This document shows positions 12,667 to 24,939 of a DNA stretch of 64,000 bases, one piece after another. Source of the stretch: Eulemur rufifrons (taxonomy: Eukaryota; Chordata; Mammalia; Primates; Lemuridae); NCBI RefSeq assembly GCF_041146395.1, contig NC_091012.1, positions 10,468,193 through 10,532,192 of the forward strand, in the 5' to 3' direction. The notes under the pieces are model-generated. The model was given only the letters and a program-made list of their open reading frames with translations. It had not been told where the DNA came from and did no database searches. The position numbers and the translations under genes are program-made. Each line of letters begins with the position of its first letter. The first letter of the stretch is position 1.

Positions 12667-13425
12667 AAAAAGAAATCTCCTTAGAACTTTCTAGAGGAAG
12701 CAAGCCCCTTTCTCCACAGCACAAGGGCTTTGTGTCTTATTTTTGATAGAGGGAATTTTAGGGACCAAGATAAGTATGACCTAGTTCTAAGAAATTTCCT
12801 AAACACCTTAAAGCTTTGAATACAAGTCCCAGTCACCAGAATCCAGGGGCAGAGCAGGAAGGATGCTCAGACATGATACCAAACAGAGGTGAACGCTGGT
12901 CACATCAGCCTTAACCGTTTGGCAGACAAGCGCAGGCGTGAGAATGTACTGCAGGCGGCCCACTTGCAGCATGAATGAGCTCCTGGTGTCAGGGCACTGA
13001 CAGGAGTGGAGGGGACCCTGGGGCGGGCAAGGTACAGGCACCGGCTCCCGCACGCTGAGCTGCATCCAGCTCCGGCACCATCGCGCCTTGTTCCGAGACT
13101 TCCAGGCCCACATTGCATGAGCTTTCACAGGACTCTGACTAACATGTTCCCTGCTGCAATGGAAGATTCTGAGAATGAACGTGAAGGAAGTAAATGTCAC
13201 TATTGTATGAGGCTGAGCTTTTGTTTACCGTTTCAAACAGACCTGGCTGGCCCCGCTGAGGCCTGACTGACAAAGGATTGTACAATCCCGAGAGAGAGAG
13301 GTCCGCGGGTGGAAGCCAGGATTCAGCGGTCCCACAAGAGGAATCATTCTGGTTAACTCTGGGAGCCAGATGTCAGCATGCTGCAGCCGTAAACCTAGCA
13401 CTTTCTCTCAGCCACAGCCCCGTGC
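12667..13425. other. Unassigned sequence
   Basis: Contains a GC-richer patch (12900-13120) with overlapping open frames on both strands, up to 130 codons on the minus strand. None was recognised. The frames conflict, so I do not call a gene. Confidence 0.35.
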
Positions 13426-13429
13426 TAGC

Positions 13430-13768
13430 GTTAGTTTCCTAGGGCTGCCATGAGAAAGTACCACGGACCCGGCGGCTTAGGCAGCGGAAACTGCTGTCTC
13501 ACTCACAGTTCTGGGGCCGGACTCTGAGATCAGGGTGTCGGCAGGGTGGGCTACTCCATCCCCTGTGCTGTGTCCCAATCTCCTCTTCTTAGAAGGACTC
13601 CAGGCATATAGGGGCCCGCCTTAATGACCTCATTTTAACTTAATCGCCTCTTTAGAGACTCCAAATACAGTATATAAAGATCCAAATACAGTCACATTCT
13701 GAGGTCTTGGGGGTTGGGGCTTCAACACAGGAACTTGGAAGGGGCACATTTCAGCCGTAGCATTCCCA
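13430..13768. repeat. Old interspersed repeat, family not settled
   Basis: It opens with 'tttcctagggctgccatgag' and runs through 'cacagttctggggccgga' and 'gacctcattttaacttaatc', the hallmark phrases of a common old mammalian repeat. A family name needs a library search. Confidence 0.6.
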
Positions 13769-13894
13769 AATCATCACTGTGATCCCCGCAATCAGCAAGT
13801 GCACCCCTAGTGGACATCCACTGGTATCAGGCATCTCACCATTAAACGGCCTAATTATGACAAATGTTACGAGAATACAGGATCATAGAATGTT

Positions 13895-14015
13895 ACCATC
13901 GCGGGGCCCTCAGAGATGTTTTGTTTCCTCAGCTCTTTTCTTGATGAGAAAATTGAAGTGCAGGGAGGCAAGAGGACCTGCCCAAGGTGACAGGCAGGTT
14001 AGAGTAGAGCCAGGA
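13895..14015 (-). repeat. MIR fragment
   Basis: A short reverse-oriented MIR piece, shown by 'gatgagaaaattgaagtgca' followed by 'gacctgcccaaggtgacag'. These match the reverse complement of the MIR core and tail in order. Confidence 0.55.
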
Positions 14016-14469
14016 CGGCCTCTGCCCCTCCCCCATTCAGTGGTTCTGGCAGGGGGTGGGCTGCACCGGGACCACCCAGAGAACTTTCACAGTTAACTGA
14101 GTCCCTCAGAGCAGGGGATTCAGTAGGTCTGAGCTCTGGGAGCTTCCATGGGGTTCTGCTGCTCAACCAGATTGCGACCCACTGCTTCTTCTAGAACAGC
14201 AGCCACTTTCCTGCCAAAAGCCAGATAGTGAATGCGATTGGCTTGGAGGGCCATGCAGTCTCCTTGGCAACTGCTCAGCTCTGCTGTGCAGTTTTGGATT
14301 GCAACCAAGTCTTCAGTCAATAACCACCTCTAAAAATATGGATTCTAAACATTCAAAGAGCACAAAAGAGCTTGGGGAGAGCACGGAATTGCAGGACCAG
14401 ATCTCTGTGCATGAAACATTTTCACAGATGCATGATAGAGTGACCATCAACACGAGTAGTTCAGGATAC

Positions 14470-14690
14470 GTGTCATAACAGGGGTTCCCACACCTGACTG
14501 CCATAGAATCATCTGGCCAATGTGAAATCATCAAAATATCAGGCCCAACTGACGACCAAGGAGGCTCTTGGACAGCAGGTCAGCAAGGGAAGAATCTGGG
14601 TTTTCATAACTCCCCGTGTGATTCTCATGTCACCAGGCCACAGATCCACACTAAGGGATCAAGGAGAATCTCAAAATAATTGCTTTAGAA
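14470..14690. repeat. Possible MER DNA-transposon fragment
   Basis: The pattern 'ggggttcccacacctgactg', 'atcatctggccaatgtgaaa', 'tgtgattctcatg' follows a common short non-autonomous hAT-like element. The copy is diverged and the family is uncertain. Confidence 0.4.
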
Positions 14691-14959
14691 GCCTCAGGAA
14701 GGAAAGGTTCTTGTGCATTGTGATATGGCAGTGTCAGAGGAGATTGCATGGTGAGGGTGCTGCTGAGGGTGGTGGTAGGTTGGGGAGAGTTCATGAGCAG
14801 GAGGAGGGCGGAGGCTGTTTCTGGGGGAGGCTCACCGCCCAAGGCGGGAGTGTGTGGCCAGAGAAGGGGAGCTGGGCCGGAGGCTAGAGAATCACGTGTG
14901 ATGTCAGTGCAGGCCAGTGATTTTCATTGGATAAAACAGGTAAAAGCAGAACCAAAAGA

Positions 14960-16185
14960 GGGCTGCCGAGATGGCCAAAAAAATTTGAAAAAGAAAATCT
15001 GAAGCACTCATATAATCTAATTTCAAGATTTACTGTAAAGCAACAGTAATCAAGACAGTCTGGCTTTGGCAAAAGAATGGACACTTGGATCAATGGGACA
15101 GAGTGGAGAGTTAGAAGGAGACTCGCTCAAATGTAATCAATTGATTTTTGACAAAGGTGCAAAAACAAATCAATGGAGAATGGATAAACTTTTCAAAAAA
15201 AATGATGCCAGAATAATCAGAAAACTCTATGCAAAGATATAAAAATAAATGCAAACTGAATCATAGAGGTAAGCATAACATGTAAAATTTTGAAATTTTT
15301 AGATATATGAGGAAGGGGAATATGGGAAATTCTATACCCTCCACTCAATTTTTCTGTGAATCTAAAACCTCTCTAAAAATAAATGAGCAAAAGACTTGAA
15401 TGACACTTCATCAAAGAAGATATACTGATGGCAAAAGGGACGTGAAAAGATACTGAGCATTACCAGCAATTAGGGAAATGCCAATTCCTTTACAAGGTGA
15501 TGTCGCTACAAGTAGGTAAAGTTAAAAATCGGAAATACCACGTCCTGGTGAGTGTGTAGAGCTGAAACTTGCACATCGCAGGCAGCAATGCAGAGTGGTG
15601 CAGCCACTTTCAAAAAGTTTGACAGTTTCTTAGAAAGTTAAACATTCATTTACCATTTCAGTAATCCCAGCTAGGAATATACCCAAGTTAAAAAAACAAA
15701 CAAGGAAAACTGTGCTTACATTTGTAAAATATATAAATATTTATAGTGGCTTTATTCATAATTGCCTCAAACTGCAAACTGATTAAACTGAAGTCCTCAG
15801 TGGGTGGACGGATAAACAAACTGTGGCTCATCCATCGATGGAATACCTCTCAGCAGTAAAAAGGACCACACTGTTGATTAACGCAACAGAATGTATGAAT
15901 TTCTGATGCCTTATGCCCGCTGAAAGCAGCTGGACTCAAAGACTTCATTCCGTGTGGATTCAGTTACCTGACATTCTGGAAAAGGCCAAAAGACCTAGGA
16001 CCACTGAGCAGGGAAGGGCCGAGGGTGGCACGCAGGTCACTGGGGGTGAAGGAGCTGCTCTGTGTTTGATTGTGATAGTGGTTACACAATCCCCTGCATT
16101 GGTCAAATCTAGAACTATGCACCCAACAAGTGAATTTTACTGTATGGGAATTTAAAAATTAATAAATACAAATTTAACAGAGGCC
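14960..16185 (+). mobile_element. Old L1 LINE 3' part
   Basis: The plus strand resembles the last third of L1 ORF2 and the 3' UTR. Key phrases are 'gtaaagcaacagtaatcaag' near 15036, 'gacttgaatgacacttcatc' near 15393, 'gagtgtgtagagctgaaact' near 15550, 'ttcataattgcctcaaactg' near 15755 and 'ccatcgatggaatacctct' near 15831. The frame is interrupted throughout, so this is a dead copy. Confidence 0.8.
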
Positions 16186-16990
16186 AGGGGAACCCAGATC
16201 TCCCTGGTCAGCTGTGTCCTAACCTTCACTCCTCTTCCGTGATGCCCAGGTTGTCTCCGAGGATGCAGAGGCTCCCTGGGCAACTGGAGCAGCCTTTCTG
16301 CAGGCTGAGAGCGACACCTCTGCATTCTTGAGTCGTGATGTGATTAGATGATGAGAACATTTTAGGAAGAAAAATATAGTGGTGATAAATTATGTGTCTT
16401 AGTGTTTGCACTCTGCTACAATTTGAAGAGGATTAAGAAAAGGCAGGGAAGTGAAGACCTCACCTCCCTTGTCAGAGAATCACAGAACCTCGGGGATTTC
16501 ATCAGTATCTGCTCTGGCTTCTCCTGGGTAAACCTCCCCTTCTCCCAAGAGAGGGCCCGCCTGGCTGCTCCCTGCATAGGCAGCAGTCTACGAGAAGCCA
16601 CAGGTCCATGATGTCCCTGTCCTTGGCCACTACCTACTGCTGGCTGGATCCCTGAAGGGCTCTGGGCCTCATCTTCAGTTTGAAGAACTGATTTTGCAAT
16701 TGGGTCTGGGAATCTTCCGGGGGTAGTGGAAAAGCCAGAGGTGTGTGTACAGAGTAGAGCAGGTCGGGTAGGCCTGTGCAATCCCATACGTGCTTTATGA
16801 GAATAATTCAGGCTTCTCAGTTTTACTTGTTGGATTGTCAACTGCACCACTTGCTAACAATACAACCTCAGTTTCCTTATTCGTCACATCGTCACTCTAG
16901 TGGTACTTGCTTCAGAAGAGAGTCGTAAGGAGAAGTGACATGTGCAGAGCACCTACCTCCAGCCAAGCCTAGAGTAGAAGTTTATAACAT
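16186..16990. other. Unassigned sequence with a probable MIR piece
   Basis: 16416-16850 holds a minus-strand open frame of 144 codons without a recognisable domain. 16845-16970 resembles a diverged MIR ('cttgctaacaatacaacctc', 'gacatgtgcagagcac'). Nothing else was assigned. Confidence 0.4.
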
Positions 16991-16994
16991 TCAA

Positions 16995-17160
16995 CAATTA
17001 CATGTTTCCATTTGTGTTTAGTGCTCTGCACATTTTATTTATCTGTTTATCCTTTGATGGGCATTTTGGCTGATTCCATATTTTGGCTACTTTGAATGGT
17101 GTTGCAACAAACAACGCTATAAACTTAAAGTCATCCCACTGGATATTCTAAGGCCCCATC
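16995..17160 (-). mobile_element. L1 fragment
   Basis: A short reverse L1 piece with 'tttatcctttgatgggcatt' and 'tttgaatggtgttgcaacaa', the reverse of the usual ORF2 end. Confidence 0.6.
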
Positions 17161-17683
17161 TACCCTGTCATTCATTAATTCTATGATTTCACTTACAGAG
17201 AAATTGGTAGAGAATGGGGTCTCTTCATCCCCACTCCAATTTGAAATGCTTTATCTATCTCCACACATGCACACGTAGATACATGTGTGTGCTTGTTTTT
17301 ACATTTCTATTGATTCATTTTTTTCCTGTGGTTTTAAAGTAAAAAAAAACATAAAAGGCAAGCTATCTAAATGTTCATCAAGAGTGGATCAATTACATAT
17401 TATATCCGCACTACAGGATCTTACGCAAATCCAGAATGTGGCAGATATGCATATATGGACATGATGAGATGTCTGCGATATATGAAATTAAAAAGAAAAC
17501 AGGTTAAAGAGAAATGGGCTGTGTAGTTGCCCCATCTTACAGCAAAATCTGCTGGAGTAAACAGCCATTGGTCCATTTTAAATGGTTAAACATTTCTTCT
17601 GTATTCTGGCATCCGTCTCCCTCAGAACTAGCTCTACTCCCTGGAACACCACAAAATTGTTACAATGCTCTACTAACTCATAA

Positions 17684-18108
<425 letters not shown>

Positions 18109-18118
18109 TTACTATACT

Positions 18119-20085
18119 AGCAACCTTAGAAAATTTTCTAGAAACAAACCTTTCACATGGATAGTAGTTCCTTTTCCCTGAAGGATCCTGCAGCAGCTAA
18201 CACAACACCAAATGAGAATCTGCCCAGCCGGAGAGTTTGGTGTGTGTTATCAATTAGCTGCTCCAAAGAGCAGAGACCAGGGTTTGCTTGTTAAGAACTT
18301 CAAAGTGGACACTTTTTGCCATTTTATTCTATTCATTCATTTAATCTTTCATTCAATAAGTACAGCCTGGAGGGTGATCACGTCTGTGTTTGGAGAGCCT
18401 GGGGGCTCTGTTCTCGCCCCTATGCCTGGGGTCCCAGTGGATTGCACACCGACAGCCTATATTTCTACTTTGCTGCTGATGAAATCTCAGCAATTTGACA
18501 TTCCCAGGCAAGTCTCCTTCCCAGGGCATGATGTTGACAGGTATGACGCTCCTACCAAGAGTAACAGAATCAAAGACTACTCAGTGTTGGACACTGGTGT
18601 TAGGGTGAGAATTTTAATAGCTGAGTCTTGACTGGCCACAGATAAGACTTTTGGGGGAGAACTCATTGGCATCTACACTCTGCACAATTCTGGCTCTTTT
18701 GTCCTAGTTCTCTGTGTCTACCAGACCTACCTGACATGACTCAAATGGTTGCTTGTGTTGTGGGATTACCCAGCATTATTTGTGTTTGCTATTAAAAAAT
18801 GGGTTTAGTCCTAAAAGGAGACAATACACTGCACTAACTTGGCATTCTGTTTCTGTCTTCTTGGAATCTTATGTTTCCAGTGTGGTGCAAAAAGAGCCCG
18901 TTAGAAGGAAAAAGTCTTTCATTATATTCATAATTCTGATAATTAATGTTCCAAATACATGCAAAATACTTTTTAAAACAATGCAATAAGTATTAAAAGA
19001 ATGTGTGTATATGGAAAAAAATGATAAATTACACAAATATAGGTAGGAGTTGTGTCAAAGAGGTGAAATTATGAGTGTTTTCATTTCTATTTCTAAAAAT
19101 GTAGTTAGATTTCTTGTTGAATAAAATAGCAGCATTGTAAACCCTTCCATCTACTTCCTTGACATCCCAGTCTGTTTGCAGAATTGTGCATTATGACTTT
19201 GAAGACTGTTGGAGACGTGCAATGAGGACTGTTACACTGAGAGGCTGAATCATTCTTCTCACGGAAAGGAAAATGCTCCAGTGTTGCCCAGCTTCCTGTA
19301 AAGAATAGATAAAGAAAGAATTCATTCCCCCAAATAAAGTGGCTTACATGTACAGAAAAACGCCCCTGAAGTACAATACCTGAGACTCTCAAATAAAATA
19401 TATATGCATATACTTATATTTGAAATGTGTGGTTGCCTGAGCACAAAAGTAAGAAATCGTTGGAGGGGATAGAAGGTGATAAACTTACAGTAGAGAATTT
19501 CAGAGGCTCTTACAGCTGCATTTTCTGACATTTCTCAATCCTCGTGGCTTAGACCATGGGCTTTCATGGCTGTCAGGACAGGAACCTCAAAAAGTGAGGT
19601 CATGTCAAAGATTCTTAGATAAAGCTAGATCCCTACCAGGTGACAGACCCACAAAGAGAGATGGCAAATATACTTGTCTGTTTTGATTTGGGCTCCGGGT
19701 GGAGGGAAAATAAAGAAAAATTCCTAATGACAAGTCTCTCTTTATATGAGCTTAAAGTGTCATTTCATACTACTATAGGAAAAAAAATTAAGAAAGCAAA
19801 ACACTTGGTTTACAGTGTTTCTAGACACCTTAAAATTTTCCATGAATATATTCACAAAGACCCTGAAGTCACAATCAAATATTACAAAAAATATAAGGAA
19901 AAGTGTTACTGTGAACAAGAGTTGGGAGACAAACACAAACAAAATGCAAAATCAATCCCACCAAAATTGCAGATATTAGAATGATTATCTTAAAAACTAA
20001 TATAAAGGTGTTTAATATGTTTAAATGTGTAGTTTACAAAGAATAAAAGTATGAATTAAGAAGAGCTTTAAAATTTACATTGCAA
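18119..20085. other. Unassigned AT-rich sequence
   Basis: About 2 kb with open frames up to 139 codons (18212-18631, plus strand) and 114 codons (19640-19984, plus strand, lysine-rich). Neither resembles a family I know. The second lies in A-rich sequence next to L1 ORF2-like DNA and may itself be a diverged LINE piece. Confidence 0.35.
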
Positions 20086-20209
20086 TGTTATGTCAACACA
20101 TTTGGCAATTGGAGAAAATAACAAATTTTAAGGAAAAACAAATTGTCAAAACCAACTCAAAAAGAAATAAAATAGTTTGAATTGTCATCTATCCATTAAA
20201 GATATTAGG

Positions 20210-20537
20210 GGCTGGGCGTGGTGGCTCACACCTATAATCCTAACACTCCGGGAGGATCACTTGAGGTCAGGAGTTCGAGACCAGGCTGAACAAGAGCAAG
20301 ACACCATTTCTATTAAAAATAGAAAAATAAACTAGCCAGGCAACTAAAAATAGAAACAAACAAACAAAAATTAACCAGATGTGGTGGGGAGTGCCTGTAG
20401 TCCCAGCTACTCAGGAGGTTAAGGCAGGAGGATTGCTTGAGCCCAGGAGTTTGAGGTTGCTGTGACCTAGGCTGAGGCCACCACACTCTAGCCCAGACAA
20501 CAGAGCAAGAGTGCCTCAAAAAAAAAAAAAAAAAAAG
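20210..20537 (+). mobile_element. Alu SINE with a short left-arm deletion
   Basis: The Alu starts at 'ggctgggcgtggtggctcac'. It lacks a dozen or so bases of the left arm: 'cactccgggaggatcacttg' skips the usual gaggcgg segment. The linker is A-rich with an AAAC run, and an A tail follows. The repeat 'aaagatatt' on both sides is the probable target-site duplication. It is older than the copy at 17763. Confidence 0.9.
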
Positions 20538-22068
20538 ATAAAAAGATATTGACTCTGTCTCACAAAGAAAACACTAGTTTCAGATGGGTTTTATAGATAA
20601 ATTATACTAAATACTAAGATGTTCTAGAAGTTATGTAATAATACTAATACCCAAATTGAAATAGCTCACAAGAAAAGTGTTAATTGAGAAAGTAGATCTC
20701 TATAAATTACCCAAAATGCAGTTCACAAAGACAGACATATAGAAAATATGAAATAGAGGTTAAGAGACATAGAGTGAGATCGTCTAATATGCATTTCATT
20801 AGAGTTCTAGGCAAAGATAATAAATAGATGTGAGAGAACCAATATTGAAAGAATGACTGACAATTTTCTAAAATTAAGAAAAGACACAAATCTTTATATT
20901 CAGAAATCCCCACACATTCCAAGTAGTATAGTAGACAGATGTTCATAATAGGGACACCACAGTAAAATGATAGAACATCAAAGACACAGAGGAGATCTTA
21001 AGTGACTAGGGAGAAAATATGTCTGTAAAACAAAAATAATTAGACAGGTAACTTCGCAAAAGCAACAGTGGCACCCAGACAACAATAGAAATATATCTTC
21101 AAAATTCTGAGTGAAGATAAATGACTCAGAACTGTAATAAAATTCACTTAGTAATTTTACTAAGTGAAACACATAGGATAAATGTGTTTAGGCAACACGT
21201 AAGGATAAATAAAATGAAAACTTGATCTAATGAACATAAGAAATGATGCCTTCAAAAACTAGAGAATGTTTATTCATTCTAAATATGAATTAAATATACA
21301 TTTGAATATTGACCACATGCTGGGCCAAAAAGTAAGACAAATTTTAGAGAATCAATATTCTATGGAACACATTTTCTAACCTAAGTTCAAAGAAGTTAGA
21401 AATCGAGGACAAATTACAGCACTCATAAATAATTTGTTGGTCAATATAAATTATAGTAGAAAATATTTAGGGCTGCATGATAATAAAATATTAATGTTTT
21501 GAACATGTAGAATGTAGTATAACATTAAATGGGACATTCATAAGTTTTAGAACTTATATTATTAAAGAAGATAGGCTAAAATAAAATTAGCTAAGTATCC
21601 AACTTAAATTAGAAAAAAAAATTTAAACAAATCAAAGAAGAGGAAATAATAAAATGAGTGGAAATAGAGGATCAAACTAGACAAAAGATGATTCTTTGAA
21701 AAGACAAAGATAAGTGACAAATCCCTGACAAAATTCATCAATTAAAAAAAAAAGAAGCCACAAATAAATAAGAATAGATGTGAAAAGGAGGCACAATTAG
21801 AGATGGAGGGAATATTGAAAAAATAGTCATATTAAGTTATAAACAAATTTATGCCAATATAGTCAAAAACAGGAAAAAGTGAACAAATTCTTAGAAAAAT
21901 ATAAACCACCAAAGCTGACTCAATAAAAAATGAACAAATCTAAATTATCATATAACTATTAAAGATATTGAATTAGTTGTAAACATATTTCTGCATAAAG
22001 AATGAGCCATTTCATGTGGGCTTTGTGAGTAAATTCTAGCAAATGTTTAATGAATCAAGAATTCCACA

Positions 22069-22346
22069 GCCAGGCACAGCAGCTCACACCTATAATCCTA
22101 GCACTTTGAGAAGCTGAGGTTGAACATTGCTTAAGTCTAGGAGTTCAACAACAGCCTGAGCAGGAATGAGACCCTGTCTCTACAAAAAATAGAAAAATTA
22201 GCTGGACATCGTGGCTCATACTTGTAGTCCCAGCTACTTGGGAGGCTGAAGTAGGAGGATGGCTTGAGCCCAGGAGTTGGAGGCTGCAATGAGCTATGGT
22301 GACTCCAGTACACACCAGCCTGGGAAACAGAGCAAAACCCTGTCTC

Positions 22347-22374
<28 letters not shown>
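22069..22374 (+). mobile_element. Alu SINE, older copy
   Basis: A diverged Alu beginning 'agccaggcacagcagctcac', with both arms and a 3' tail turned into an (AATA)n microsatellite at about 22347-22374. A similar 'aat(t)tccac' on both sides may be the worn target-site duplication. It sits in L1 ORF2-like sequence. Confidence 0.9.
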
Positions 22375-22378
<4 letters not shown>

Positions 22379-22600
22379 CCACCCTTACACAAACTCTTTC
22401 AGAAGACAAGAAAGAAGAAATTCTTCCCAAATCATTTTATAACAATATATCCTTGATATAAAACTAGACAAAATAATTTTAAAGAAGATTTATATTACTA
22501 AAAACAAATTCAAATGGAAATACAACACACCAAAATCTATGGGATACAATGAAAAGCAGTACTAAGAGAGAAATTGATATCAATAAACCTCTACATCAAA

Positions 22601-24920
22601 AAACAAGTATTTGTAATGAGATTGTTGGAAGGTGTATAAGCACAAAAAATCTATTGATTTATAATCTTTCTGCATTGTCAATGGCCTCAGGGCATCTTGT
22701 TAAATTGGCTTGTATTTATTCTTTTCTGCCACCAGAAGTGATAACCATTTCTGCACACAGAACTCAGAAATCTCTTTTAATGGATCACAGTGTCAGAGAA
22801 CAGTATTCTCTGCATCTCCTATTTTCTTTATAAACCCAGATCATCTGTGTCCCTGCCAGTTACCTGGACAATGGGATCAGTTCTCTCATCTTCTGGAGGA
22901 CTCAGGCCTTGGCGTGCCTCCAGGATGCCCTTCTTTGGAAAGGTACCCTTGACCCAGGTTGTGCAGAGCCACAGATGACAACAGGCCTCCTCATCTTCAT
23001 CACAGGCCATGTGACCAGGGCAGGAGAGCTTCTTTTCCACTGCGGGAAAAATCAATTAGTGTTATTTAATAAAAAGCTACTTCCTTTTGTTAGCTTTTTA
23101 ATAAAGCAAATTAAGTGCTCTAGTCATTGTAAATTTAAATTAAAGAATGGGGAACAAAGACCAAGCTAAAATTCATAAATCTGTACTCCAGTGATGGAAC
23201 ATGACCAGATAAAAGGGAAAGGAGAAGGGTAATAGAGAGAGGAACGCAGCCCACCGAATGGAGACGTGTGCAGAGGGGGGAGCCGGTGGACGTACAGACC
23301 CTTCGGTTGATGCAGACACAGCACGTACAGTCAGTGTCACATGCAAGGGCGCCTCATCCCCATCTTGCATCTTCTGGGATCCTGGCAATAGCTATTTCAA
23401 AAATCAGGTTGCCTTTTCATGGCTATAAAGATCAAGTTCCTGTTGGTACTTGCTCCATCTTTCGGGAGACTGATTCAGTCCCTCGTCAGAACTTTCCCCC
23501 TGTGGCCTTTGGTCTAGGACAGGAATCGGCATTTGCTGCACAGCTAGGAGACGAGAAATGCTGAGATGTCACTGAGGGGAAAAAATGACTCAGAAGCTAA
23601 TTTTACAAGTCAAAGACTCAAATTATTATAGAACTACAAAAATGAAGAAAAAAGTTCAGGCACATGAATATTCAAATTCAAGGGAACACACTGAGAGAGC
23701 AGTAAGTCTAGGACAGTGTGAGGCTCAGCCAGACCTCCTGGAACATCCTGCTGGAATACGGCTCCTTGGGACCCGGCGTCAGACCTAGGTACTGAGTATC
23801 TAGGTCTCCCCTATGCAGAGGGACCGAGTCAAGGCAAGCTCCAGGAGGGCTGGCTCTCCCTCTGGCATCGGGGCCCTTTGTGGTGGAGGCTCCCTGACCC
23901 GGTATCTTGTCCCTGTGCTTCTGGAACTGGCCTTAGAAATTGTTTTGGTCACTCTCCCCCTCCACCCCCCATGACTGCCTCTTCTGCAGGCTTGCATTCT
24001 TCCCCTTGCATTCCTCCTGACTGCTGTTCCATCTCACCCTGAAACTCTGCAGCCGTCTCTCTCCCCTCCACACCGTGAGGCCCACTGGTGCCTTCTGTGT
24101 AAGGGCAGCCTCCCGGGGCCCAGTGCGCTTTGGAGCCAGAGCGATGGGCTTGATTCCTCACTCTGACATGGATTGGCTCCGTGTGTGGCCCTGGGCCGAT
24201 TCCACATGCTCACAGCTTTGCCATCCACAAAGTCGGGTTCTACACGTGTGAGGGGACTCCCATGAAACAGTGCGTGGAGGGCCCTGTGCTCCTCTATGGG
24301 CAGGGGGTCTGTCCCGCCCACCTTCCTTCCCACCTCTGGCCTCTGCCCCATCACTTACTAGCCCCGGGTTTGTCAGCTGCGAATCTCAGCTAGGACACAC
24401 CACGAAGAGAAAAGACCCAGAAATCATGCAGTCATGGGGTGGTCAGCTACATGCAAGGGCTGATGGAGGATGAAGACTGTTCTTCCCAACTGCCCCAGTG
24501 CTTCTCTGGCAGACTCCTTCCTGGACCACATGGGGAAGGAAATTCTAGGAAGTTTCCCCTGATCTTTTCTCAGGAGCAGAGGGGACGGTGACATCAGGAG
24601 ATTGCGGTCACACTGGGTCCTCAAGTCCTTCCGTTATGAACTTGCTGGAGACCCAGCTTCGTTGCCTTGTGATCCTTCCTAGCCTTGGGGTTTTGTACGC
24701 AGAAAATAGGGCATCGTATACAAAGTCCTGGGCACAGTGTTGCAGTGCACGTGCTATTTTGTGTGTGTGCACATGTACAGACCCCCGCATATGCATAGTC
24801 CCCAAGGCCATACACAAAATGTTGGCAGTGATTACCTCTAGAGGGTGGGATGTTGACTTTTTATTATCTTTTTTTTTCTTATTTCTCATCTCTATTTTTT
24901 CAATTATTTTCCACCCAAGT
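22601..24920. other. Unassigned sequence
   Basis: About 2.3 kb. 23930-24400 is GC-rich and carries overlapping open frames on both strands with no recognised domain; part of it (24130-24240) may be an old MIR-type SINE. 24700-24900 holds purine/pyrimidine-rich stretches. No gene is called. Confidence 0.35.
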
Positions 24921-24923
24921 TAT

Positions 24924-24939
24924 CGTGTGTTACTTGTTT
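24924..24939 (+). repeat. Target-site duplication, WRNIP1 retrocopy
   Basis: The 16-mer cgtgtgttacttgttt is identical to 27369-27384 and brackets the WRNIP1 copy exactly. Its right part overlaps the poly(T), which is the poly(A) tail of the minus-strand copy. Confidence 0.9.

Larger units (their letters stand above)
20090..22600 (+). mobile_element. Old L1-derived block with two Alu insertions
   Basis: The plus strand is A-rich and follows L1 ORF1/ORF2-type phrases: 'ttcagatgggttttatagat' near 20579, 'accacatgctgggccaaaaa' near 21311 and 'cacaaactctttcagaagac' near 22387. The order and spacing suggest more than one old L1 copy or internal deletions. Alus at 20210-20537 and 22069-22374 interrupt it. 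No long frame survives. Confidence 0.65.
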